From the NCBI RefSeq assembly GCF_945906775.1, contig NZ_CAMDRE010000001.1, positions 3,038,001 through 3,102,000 of the forward strand: 64,000 nucleotides of DNA, given 5' to 3'. This document shows positions 19,436 to 27,196 of the stretch, piece by piece. A program made the translations under genes and the position numbers. Origin of the DNA: Citrobacter sp. Marseille-Q6884 (GTDB taxonomy: Bacteria; Pseudomonadota; Gammaproteobacteria; Enterobacterales; Enterobacteriaceae). Within the stretch, counting starts at the first letter, position 1. Each line of letters opens with the position of its first letter. The notes below the pieces were generated by a model, which was not told where the DNA came from, did no database searches, and was given only the letters and a program-made list of their open reading frames with translations.

Positions 19436-20830
19436 ATGCCAGAGAAAAAACTCTCCCGACGCACCTTTCTGACAGCAGGCTCTGCACTTGTTGTCCTCCA
19501 CTCACAGCTCGCCCGTGCGCTTCAACCAAAAGGCAGCGTCAACATTCAGGACTATAACCCAAAGGATTGGGTCGCCTCTTTCCGCCAGGCCTTCTCTGAC
19601 GGGCAAACCGTGGTGGTTCCCGCGGGGCTGGTATGCGAGAACATGAATACCGGCGTTTTCATTCCTCCTGGCAAAACGTTGCTGCTGCAAGGTCGTGTCA
19701 GCGGCAATGGCCGTGGGCGCTTTGTTTTGCAGGAGGGGGGCCAGGTGACAGGCGAGGGGGGAGGGAGCCTGCATAATATTACCCTCGATGTGCGGGGCTC
19801 GGATTGCACGATTAAAGGGATCGCCATGAGTGGTTTTGGTCCGGTGACGCAGATTTATATCGGCGGTAAAACGCCGAGGATGATGCGTAATCTGACTATC
19901 GATGACATTACCGTCTCGCATGCTAACTATGGGATCCTGCGTCAGGGATTTCATAACCAGATGGAAGATGTACGGATCACCAACAGCCGTTTTAGTGATT
20001 TGCAGGGCGATGCCATTGAGTGGAATGTCGCGATAAACGATCGCGACATTCTGATCACCGACCATACCATCGAGCGTATCAACTGTACGAACGGCAACGT
20101 TAACTGGGGTATTGGCATCGGACTGGCGGGGAGTACGTATAACAATGACTACCCGGACGCGCTGGCGGTGAAAAACTTTGTTGTGGCGAACATCACCGGT
20201 ACCGATTGTCGGCAGCTAATCCATGTGGAAAACGGCAAGCATTTCATCATCCGCAATGTCACTGCGCGCAATATCACGACGGATTTCAGTAAGAAAGCGG
20301 GAATAGATAACGCAGCGATTGCTATTTATGGATGTGACAATTTTGTGATTGATAATATCAAAATGGAAAATAGTGCAGGAATGCTAATTGGTTATGGCGT
20401 TATCAAAGGACGATATTTGTCAATCCCACAAAACTTTAGGTTAAATAATATTCACCTGAATAATGAATCGCTGGGTTATAAATTACGCGGTATTCAGATC
20501 TCCTCGGGTAATGCCCGATCCTTCGTCGCTATCACTAACGTGGAGATGACCTGTGCAACACTTGAGCTGCACAACAAACCTCAACACCTTTTTTTACGCA
20601 ACATCAAGGTAATGCAGCAATCCAAAGTGGGACCAGCGTTAAAAATGCACTTCGATCTGCGCCAGGATGTGCGCGGCAAGTTTATGGCCCGGCAGGATAC
20701 ATTGCTGTCTCTCGCCAACGTCCATGCAGTAAATGAACACGGGCAAAGTTCGGTTGATATCGACAGTGTGAACCAGCATCGGGTTAACGCTGAAGCGCTG
20801 AACTTCCGGCTGCCGGAGCGGGGGCGGTAG
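19436..20830 (+). CDS. wcaM: Colanic acid cluster protein WcaM
   Basis: Conserved last gene of the colanic acid operon; its biochemical role is not established. The N-terminus has a twin-arginine motif (SRRTFL, RR at residues 8-9) followed by a hydrophobic stretch and an ALA-like cleavage region near residue 29, so export by Tat is predicted. The remaining 430 residues show the repeating short beta-strand pattern of a right-handed parallel beta helix (for example ITNSRFSDLQGDAIEW), as in pectate-lyase-like proteins. 464 residues, the normal length. Confidence 0.9.
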   Translation: MPEKKLSRRTFLTAGSALVVLHSQLARALQPKGSVNIQDYNPKDWVASFRQAFSDGQTVVVPAGLVCENMNTGVFIPPGKTLLLQGRVSGNGRGRFVLQEGGQVTGEGGGSLHNITLDVRGSDCTIKGIAMSGFGPVTQIYIGGKTPRMMRNLTIDDITVSHANYGILRQGFHNQMEDVRITNSRFSDLQGDAIEWNVAINDRDILITDHTIERINCTNGNVNWGIGIGLAGSTYNNDYPDALAVKNFVVANITGTDCRQLIHVENGKHFIIRNVTARNITTDFSKKAGIDNAAIAIYGCDNFVIDNIKMENSAGMLIGYGVIKGRYLSIPQNFRLNNIHLNNESLGYKLRGIQISSGNARSFVAITNVEMTCATLELHNKPQHLFLRNIKVMQQSKVGPALKMHFDLRQDVRGKFMARQDTLLSLANVHAVNEHGQSSVDIDSVNQHRVNAEALNFRLPERGR

Positions 20831-20986
20831 AGTATATCCCCACTATAATCTTACTGGATATCATTTGCTAAAAGATTATAATCATGGCATTAACCGTTAA
20901 AGCTGGGGCTGGGCAGCATTGACTACTCAGGGAAGATGCTCATCTTTATCATATGTATCTTATGTTACGAACAGACAAAGTGATTT

Positions 20987-21982
20987 ATGAACGATAAAGT
21001 TTTGCTCATCGGTGCTTCTGGATTCGTGGGTACCAGACTCCTCGAAACGACTGTTGCAGATTTTGATATCAAAAATCTGGATAAACAACAGAGCCATTTC
21101 TATCCACAAATCACGCAAATTGGCGATGTTCGCGACCAACAGGCTTTAGATCAGGCTCTTTCTGGCTATGATACTGTTGTCTTGCTTGCTGCTGAGCACC
21201 GTGATGATGTCAGCCCGACTTCTCTTTATTACGATGTGAATGTTCAAGGGACGCGTAATGTATTGGCCGCGATGGAGAAAAATGGTGTTAATAACATCAT
21301 TTTTACCAGTTCTGTCGCAGTTTACGGCCTGAACAAAACCAATCCTGATGAAAACCATCCGCATGATCCATTCAACCACTACGGCAAAAGTAAGTGGCAA
21401 GCTGAAGAAGTCCTTCGTGAATGGCATTCCAAAGCTCCAACTGAACGTTCGCTGACCATTATTCGCCCGACGGTTATCTTTGGCGAACGCAATCGTGGCA
21501 ATGTATATAACCTGCTTAAGCAGATTGCTGGCGGCAAGTTCATGATGGTTGGGGCCGGAACAAATTATAAGTCAATGGCTTATGTAGGCAATATTGTTGA
21601 GTTTATCAAATATAAACTTAAGAATGTGACTGCAGGTTATGAGGTTTACAACTATGTTGATAAACCTGATCTCAATATGAATCAATTGGTTACAGAAGTT
21701 GAACAGAGCTTAAGTAAAAAGATTCCCTCAGCGCACTTACCTTACGCTTTAGGCATGTTAGGCGGCTATTGCTTTGATATTTTGGGTAAAGTCACGGGCA
21801 AAAAATATGCGGTAAGCTCTGTGCGTGTGAAGAAGTTCTGTGCCACAACGCAGTTTGATGCAACGAAAGTCCATTCTTCTGGTTTTGTTGCACCTTACAC
21901 GTTGTCTCAGGGGTTGGACCGCACATTAAAATACGAATTTTTGCATGATAAGAAAGATGACATCACGTTTGTCTCTGAGTGA
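20987..21982 (+). CDS. gnu: GlcNAc-PP-undecaprenol 4-epimerase Gnu
   Basis: NAD-dependent epimerase of the extended short-chain dehydrogenase family. It closely resembles, from memory, the E. coli O157 protein Z3206, which converts GlcNAc-PP-undecaprenol to GalNAc-PP-undecaprenol so that the O unit starts with GalNAc. The cofactor loop GASGFVG is at residues 9-15, SS near 108-109, and the catalytic Y132 and K136 (YGKSK). 331 residues. It lies immediately upstream of galF, the standard place for gnu. 156 bases separate it from wcaM, so it likely has its own promoter. Confidence 0.9.
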   Translation: MNDKVLLIGASGFVGTRLLETTVADFDIKNLDKQQSHFYPQITQIGDVRDQQALDQALSGYDTVVLLAAEHRDDVSPTSLYYDVNVQGTRNVLAAMEKNGVNNIIFTSSVAVYGLNKTNPDENHPHDPFNHYGKSKWQAEEVLREWHSKAPTERSLTIIRPTVIFGERNRGNVYNLLKQIAGGKFMMVGAGTNYKSMAYVGNIVEFIKYKLKNVTAGYEVYNYVDKPDLNMNQLVTEVEQSLSKKIPSAHLPYALGMLGGYCFDILGKVTGKKYAVSSVRVKKFCATTQFDATKVHSSGFVAPYTLSQGLDRTLKYEFLHDKKDDITFVSE

Positions 21983-21987
21983 TTGTT

Positions 21988-22027
21988 GTTGCTAGCAATA
22001 TCCGGGACGTAGTTAGCAACGATTTTT
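21988..22027 (+). terminator. Possible terminator after gnu
   Basis: A 7-base inverted repeat (GTTGCTA at 21988-21994, TAGCAAC at 22014-22020) with a 19-base loop is followed closely by five T residues. The long loop makes it a weak candidate. Confidence 0.35.
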
Positions 22028-22221
22028 CGGAAACGGTATCACAAGTGTTAATTTCAATACGTTTCCGAGGAATCTGAGTTCATCTCTGTGCTGGTGAAGT
22101 GTAGTGTTTGCATTCGGTTTACCTTAACCTGGCTATTTTGCGTTAAGGATGGAGCCAGCGATACTGGCTAACATACGGCTAAAGTCTATACTTTATCAGC
22201 CGTTAAAAGGTAGGAGAGAGA

Positions 22222-23115
22222 ATGACTAATTTGAAAGCAGTTATCCCGGTAGCGGGCCTTGGGATGCATATGCTGCCAGCCACTAAGGCAATCCCTAAAG
22301 AGATGCTGCCGATCGTTGACAAGCCGATGATCCAATACATTGTCGACGAAATTGTAGCTGCTGGGATCAAAGAAATCGTTCTGGTAACTCATGCGTCCAA
22401 GAATGCGGTTGAGAACCACTTTGATACGTCTTATGAACTAGAGTCTCTTCTTGAGCAGCGTGTAAAGCGCCAACTGCTGGCTGAAGTACAGTCAATTTGC
22501 CCGCCAGGCGTGACCATTATGAACGTCCGCCAGGCTCAACTACTTGGGCTGGGGCATTCAATCCTTTGTGCACGTCCGATTGTTGGGGACAACCCTTTCG
22601 TGGTCGTGCTGCCTGATGTCATTCTTGATACGGCAAGTGCTGACCCGCTGCGTTACAATCTTGCCGCCATGGTGGCACGTTTTAACGAAACCGGACGCAG
22701 TCAGGTACTGGCCAAACGTATGGAAGGTGACCTTTCTGAGTACTCCGTCATCCAGACAAAAGATGAGTTGGATAACGAAGGTAAAGTTAGCCGCATTGTT
22801 GAGTTCATTGAAAAACCGGATCAACCGCAGACGCTTGATTCGGATCTAATGGCAGTAGGGCGGTACGTGCTTTCTGCCGATATTTGGGCGGAACTGGAGC
22901 ATACGCAACCTGGTGCCTGGGGTCGTATTCAGTTAACCGATGCGATTGCTGAATTGGCGAAAAAACAGTCTGTTGATGCTATGCTGATGACGGGCGACAG
23001 TTACGACTGTGGTAAGAAAATGGGTTATATGCAGGCGTTTGTTAAGTATGGGTTGCGGAACTTGAAGGAAGGAGCGAAGTTTCGCAAAGGTATAGATCAA
23101 CTGTTAAGTGAGTAA
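22222..23115 (+). CDS. galF: UTP-glucose-1-phosphate uridylyltransferase-like GalF
   Basis: Paralogue of GalU at the 5' border of enterobacterial O-antigen loci; known to modulate UDP-glucose supply and to have little activity alone. The nucleotidyltransferase signature carries the GalF-specific GLGMHMLP (residues 13-20), where GalU has GLGTRMLP, followed by KAIPKEMLP. IEKPDQPQ and the C-terminal DCGKKMGYMQA are also present. 297 residues, the standard length. GGTAGGAGAG precedes the ATG. Here it marks the conserved flank of the serotype-specific block. Confidence 0.95.
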   Translation: MTNLKAVIPVAGLGMHMLPATKAIPKEMLPIVDKPMIQYIVDEIVAAGIKEIVLVTHASKNAVENHFDTSYELESLLEQRVKRQLLAEVQSICPPGVTIMNVRQAQLLGLGHSILCARPIVGDNPFVVVLPDVILDTASADPLRYNLAAMVARFNETGRSQVLAKRMEGDLSEYSVIQTKDELDNEGKVSRIVEFIEKPDQPQTLDSDLMAVGRYVLSADIWAELEHTQPGAWGRIQLTDAIAELAKKQSVDAMLMTGDSYDCGKKMGYMQAFVKYGLRNLKEGAKFRKGIDQLLSE

Positions 23116-23180
23116 ATCCGTCGCTGACAGTTATTCTTTGAATATAGCGTGTGCTTAGGATGTTTCTGCCGTTTTATCTT

Positions 23181-23216
23181 TGCATAGCTACCACCATCAA
23201 TGGTGGTAGCTATGCA
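23181..23216. repeat. Perfect 17-bp inverted repeat downstream of galF
   Basis: Arm 23181-23197 is the exact reverse complement of 23200-23216, with only two bases between. In RNA it would form a very stable hairpin, after loop relaxation about 15-16 pairs. No T-run follows on either side, so it is not a textbook intrinsic terminator, but it is placed to stop galF transcripts or to protect their 3' end. Confidence 0.7.
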
Positions 23217-23490
23217 TAGTTCTGGGTTATATGATTAAGAACGGGCAGAAGCACATTTTAGGTACTTAGTATGCTTTTCTGGGGCGCAATAAAAACTAGC
23301 AGTGATATGTTACACTGGTGGTTCTTTAATTAGATAATAACAATGGGTTAATTATTGAAATTATCTCATTGATTCATGCCTATCTTCCTTGTCTCTGACG
23401 GAATTTAGTAAGACAATTAGCAGTTGAATAAAAGCCACTGTGTTGCACCCCTCTACTTGGCACATCACAGTAAAACATCAGTAATGTACG

Positions 23491-23529
23491 CAGTGCACTG
23501 GTAGCTGTTAAGCCAGGGGCGGTAGCTTT
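23491..23529 (+). promoter_or_regulatory. JUMPStart element with ops site
   Basis: The 39-base sequence starts CAGTGCACTGGTAGCTG and ends in GGCGGTAGC (ops core at 23518-23526). It matches the JUMPStart element found upstream of enterobacterial O-antigen and capsule operons. Known role: the ops DNA in the paused elongation complex recruits the NusG paralogue RfaH, which lets polymerase read the long AT-rich operon. It sits 31 bases before the first O-antigen gene. The canonical GTG after the core is TTT here. Confidence 0.9.
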
Positions 23530-23559
23530 CATTTAATTTTTCCTACTAAGAGCTAAACT

Positions 23560-23955
23560 ATGAAAAGAATTATTACATTTGGTACATTTGATGTATTTCA
23601 TGTCGGTCATATTAACATTCTCGAACGAGCGGCCAAATATGGAGACTATCTTATAGTTGGCATTTCATCTGATGAATTAAATTATTCAAAGAAGAATAGA
23701 TTTCCTATTTATTCACAGGGTGACAGAATTAAGATAATATCTTCATTAAAGTTTGTTAATGAAGTTTTTGTTGAAGAGTCGCTGGAATTGAAACTAGACT
23801 ACATTAATAAATATAAAGCTGACATACTGGTTATGGGAGATGACTGGGATGGCAGGTTTGATTGGGTTAAACCTGTTTGCGAGGTTATTTATTTGCCTCG
23901 GACACCTTCGATCTCAACAACAGAGATAATTGAAGTTGTTAAAATGATAAAATAA
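23560..23955 (+). CDS. tagD: Glycerol-3-phosphate cytidylyltransferase (TagD family)
   Basis: Makes CDP-glycerol from CTP and sn-glycerol-3-phosphate. The 131 residues match the small TagD/GCT type. The class signatures are clear: GTFDVFHVGH with HVGH at residues 14-17, and RTPSISTT at 114-121. It opens an AT-rich block whose composition differs visibly from galF and gnd, a sign of lateral origin. The partner that would use CDP-glycerol is the glycerophosphotransferase at 25982. Inference: the O antigen contains glycerol phosphate. Confidence 0.9.
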   Translation: MKRIITFGTFDVFHVGHINILERAAKYGDYLIVGISSDELNYSKKNRFPIYSQGDRIKIISSLKFVNEVFVEESLELKLDYINKYKADILVMGDDWDGRFDWVKPVCEVIYLPRTPSISTTEIIEVVKMIK

Positions 23956-23957
23956 TC

Positions 23958-25196
23958 ATGAAAAGAACCATTAATATTTTTAACATACAGAATAAAAACG
24001 TTATAATTTATTTGTTTAGTGATCTTCTGGCAAAAGCATTACCGTTTTTATTTATTCCAATATTGACAATGTATTTAAACCCAGAACAGTATGGTAATAT
24101 CTCGTTGTTCAATATAGGGGTTGAGATTTTTGTGATTTTCATCATTATGGGAGGGAACTCGTACTATAAGATAGAATATTTTAATTTTGAGAACCCAATA
24201 TCATCTCTCTATAATATAATATTTAATGTAACATTATTGTTTGCAATGGCTTTATTTTTTTCAGTTCCGCTCTATCTGTATTTTGATTCAGTGTATTTAT
24301 TTAAGATACTGCCAATAATATTGTTATGCGCATATTTACAATCATTGCTTTATTTATATATAAGCTACTATCAATGTAATGAAAAGGCACTGATAGTTGG
24401 AGGGATAAATCTATTTTTCTCATTATGTAATTCACTGCTTATGATTTTTTTGCTCAGCTATATGGAGATGAATGAATCATCACGATATTTGTCTTTTGCT
24501 GTGTCCTTGATGATTTCCGTATTGCTTAGTTCATTGCTTTTAGGATTTAAAAACAAAGTCAAAATAAGTGCAAAAATAAATGTATCGCTGTTAAAATTTG
24601 GTGTCGGAATATTTCCACATGCCATAAGTTGGTGGGCTAGGAGTGGCGTGGAGCGATTACTGATAGGCTGGTATTTATCTATCTCATCGCTTGGAATATA
24701 TTCATTAGCGATGCAGTTAACATCATTGATGCCACTACTGTGTAATGCTATTAATCAAGCTTTGATGCCAAAAATTGTAAGAAGTTTAAATGAAAAAAAA
24801 ATTTGCGAGACAAAAAAAATTTTATTCAAAGCTACAGCGATTGTGATGGTGGTATGTGTGACATCATCATTCGCCATGCCGATGTTGCTTAGATATTTTC
24901 TTGATCATAGATATTTTGAAGCATTAACATATCTACCATACATGATCTTAGTGTTTATTTTTCAATCTGTGATAGTTTTATATAGTAATATTCTATATTT
25001 TTATAAAAATGTAAAATATTTATCTTCTGTCACATTTTGTACGTCTTGTCTACATATATGTTTAGCTATTATCTTGTTAAAGAATAGTTTCAATATATAC
25101 TCAGTTATTATATCTTCTGCAATAACTTTTTTGATAGCATCATCCTTAGTATTCAGGAAAGCAATGCTATTGATGAGAGATGACTATGATATTTAA
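23958..25196 (+). CDS. wzx: O-antigen flippase Wzx
   Basis: Polytopic MOP-superfamily protein (412 residues, about twelve hydrophobic segments) expected to flip the undecaprenyl-linked O unit across the inner membrane. The N-terminal LLAKALPFLFIPILTMYLNPEQYG pattern (read here as Ala-Pro-rich helix then YLNPEQYG) is typical of Wzx. It starts 2 bases after tagD. Two A-tracts, A9 at 24793-24801 and A8 at 24812-24819, lie in a cytoplasmic loop. AT-rich throughout. Serotype-specific, so remote from any named allele I can recall. Confidence 0.88.
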   Translation: MKRTINIFNIQNKNVIIYLFSDLLAKALPFLFIPILTMYLNPEQYGNISLFNIGVEIFVIFIIMGGNSYYKIEYFNFENPISSLYNIIFNVTLLFAMALFFSVPLYLYFDSVYLFKILPIILLCAYLQSLLYLYISYYQCNEKALIVGGINLFFSLCNSLLMIFLLSYMEMNESSRYLSFAVSLMISVLLSSLLLGFKNKVKISAKINVSLLKFGVGIFPHAISWWARSGVERLLIGWYLSISSLGIYSLAMQLTSLMPLLCNAINQALMPKIVRSLNEKKICETKKILFKATAIVMVVCVTSSFAMPMLLRYFLDHRYFEALTYLPYMILVFIFQSVIVLYSNILYFYKNVKYLSSVTFCTSCLHICLAIILLKNSFNIYSVIISSAITFLIASSLVFRKAMLLMRDDYDI

Positions 25197-25985
25197 TAAA
25201 ATCAAGAATAGAATAATAATCTACAGTACAAAACTAGTCTTTTGTCTTCGTACTTATTATTATTTATTCAAGAATAGGAATAAAACAAAAATATTCGTGT
25301 TTACGGATTCTAGGGGGTATGAGGTAACCAATTTATGGAATAAAAGGAATCCCTTCTCATCATATGTTGGAGATTTAATAAAAGAATATAACGTTGAATA
25401 TCATATTTGTGAGTATGCAAGTACTACAGTAATTGATTTTTTATATGAGTATCACAAACAAATAAACAAAGGGAAATCATATGATTTTGTAATTATGCAT
25501 ATTGGGTTGGTTGATTTCTCCCCAAGACCAAAAAACATGGCCATTAATATCATAAAGACAAAATCGCATAAAATAAAATATATGAATTGGCCATTGACTC
25601 TATTTGAAGAACATGTAAATATTCCAATTTCGAAAGAAATTTATAACGGTGAGCAACTTACTAATTTATACACACATGATTTTTAAAGAATGAAATTATT
25701 CCGTTGCTTAATAAAATTCCGGGCTTAATTTACATCGGTTGCAATCCGATTTTATCGAGTTGGAGAGGTAACTATTGGCAGGATCGGCCAAAAGATATTA
25801 ACAACATTTTAATGTCATATAATACTCTCATGCTAACATGTTTGAAAGATAAAAAAATAATTAATATTGAAGCGTGGGATGAACATGAAATAAAAAAATA
25901 TACTGTCGATAATATTCATTTAAATCGAGAAGGCTACGATAAAATAGCTATAGAATTAAGAAAAATATTGAGAATTGGAAGATGA
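25180..25985 (+). pseudogene. SGNH-hydrolase-like protein, frameshifted
   Basis: Two adjacent reading frames together make one SGNH/GDSL-like protein. Frame 1 (25180-25686, 168 residues) has the nucleophile block FTDSRG (S44). Frame 3 (from 25704 to 25985) has the C-terminal catalytic block DNIHLNREGYDKIA (D-x-x-H). The break is at a run of five T (25680-25684). One extra T would join them without a stop through DFLKNEIIPLLNK, giving about 268 residues. Possible role of the intact protein: an acyl transfer or hydrolysis step on the O unit. A start at 25186 fits the GAGAG site better. It overlaps wzx and touches the next gene (ATGA at 25982). Loss of function, slippage or a sequencing error are all possible. 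Confidence 0.75.
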
Positions 25986-27196
25986 ATTTTTTAATTATTA
26001 GAGTTATTGTTCGTTTGCTGTCAATCTGTATACCGCCTAAAAAAGGACTTTTTATATACGGCAGTTGGTTCGGTAACAAATATGGTGATAATTCAAAAGC
26101 TTTTTTCGAATACATGTCAAATAACTCAGATGATGATAATTATTGGTTTACAAAAAATAAAGATGTTGCAGCTAGAATTAGTGCTGCTGGCTTTAAAACT
26201 CTGTACGGTATGAATTTCAGAAGTATTATAGTGCATTTACGTGCAGAAGCCGTATTTTGTAATTGTTCAGTGAACTCTGATTTACTTGGACAATTTCTGA
26301 ATCGAAAAACGAAAGTATTTAATCTTTGGCACGGCACACCAATAAAGAAAATTGGTAAGGACGCGATTGCGACTGAGTTAAATGTAACTAAACTTGGTAT
26401 CTCAAAGCAAAGTTTTTTAATTTCTGGTATTAAAAAAATAATACCTCATGGTGTTTATAGTTTTTTTAAACTCGATACTTACTACCTAGCAAGTTCTGCT
26501 ACAGTTTCCTCTATACTACAAAGCGCTATGGATATTGATAAAAATAAAGTAATAGTATGTGGGTATCCTAAACTAGACAAGTGTTTTCAAAAGAAGCTCG
26601 AAAAAAAAATTGACCAAATTAAAATACTCTATGCACCTACATATAGAGGAGATTATAATAGTGAATTAGATATTTTAACACTGTTTGGATTTAATACAGA
26701 AAGAGCTAGAAAAGTTTTAAAGGAAAATAATGCAAATTTAACTATAAGGCTACACCCGGCAAATAAGTTACCTGAATTCTTGGTGAAAAACATTAACGAT
26801 ATAGATTGTATTGTTATAGACAATTCTGAAGATGTCTACGAAACTCTGTGCGATTATAGTTTAATAGTTACTGATTTTTCTAGTATCTATTTTGATGCTC
26901 TGGCTGTCGGTGTGAATGCTTTAATCGCACCGTTTGGTTTACAGGACTATCTGCAAAACGACCGAGAGTTGTATTTTTCGCTTAAAGATCTATATCCAGG
27001 TACTATGCCATATAGTTGGGATGATTTTTTTGATAACTTTTCTTACTATATGACTGAAAATATGAAAGATCTTTCTCAAGTAAGGACGCAATTTTATGAT
27101 TATCCCTTTACTCCTTGCTCAAGGGATCTTGTGCATCATGTAAATTCAATACTTGACAGAGATTTTGTTAATGAAAAGCACAGTGAGAAATACTAG
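25982..27196 (+). CDS. CDP-glycerol glycerophosphotransferase family protein (TagF/TagB-like)
   Basis: Expected to transfer glycerol phosphate from CDP-glycerol to a sugar of the lipid-linked O unit at the cytoplasmic face. The 404 residues cover one GT-B-like glycerophosphotransferase domain. Family signatures are NLWHGTPIKK (H117), LYAPTYRGD near 215, RLHPAN (H258) and VTDFSSIYFDALAVG near 295; the two His are the presumed catalytic pair. It lacks the separate N-terminal domain of Gram-positive TagF. Start overlaps the preceding stop. Paired with the tagD-type gene it forms a complete glycerol-phosphate module. Confidence 0.88.
   Translation: MNFLIIRVIVRLLSICIPPKKGLFIYGSWFGNKYGDNSKAFFEYMSNNSDDDNYWFTKNKDVAARISAAGFKTLYGMNFRSIIVHLRAEAVFCNCSVNSDLLGQFLNRKTKVFNLWHGTPIKKIGKDAIATELNVTKLGISKQSFLISGIKKIIPHGVYSFFKLDTYYLASSATVSSILQSAMDIDKNKVIVCGYPKLDKCFQKKLEKKIDQIKILYAPTYRGDYNSELDILTLFGFNTERARKVLKENNANLTIRLHPANKLPEFLVKNINDIDCIVIDNSEDVYETLCDYSLIVTDFSSIYFDALAVGVNALIAPFGLQDYLQNDRELYFSLKDLYPGTMPYSWDDFFDNFSYYMTENMKDLSQVRTQFYDYPFTPCSRDLVHHVNSILDRDFVNEKHSEKY

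Larger units (their letters stand above)
23116..23559. other. galF to O-antigen intergenic region
   Basis: 444 bases without a gene. It contains a perfect palindrome shortly after galF and the JUMPStart element near its right end, each listed separately. The O-antigen operon promoter must lie within it, but no -35/-10 pair is clear enough to assign. Confidence 0.7.
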
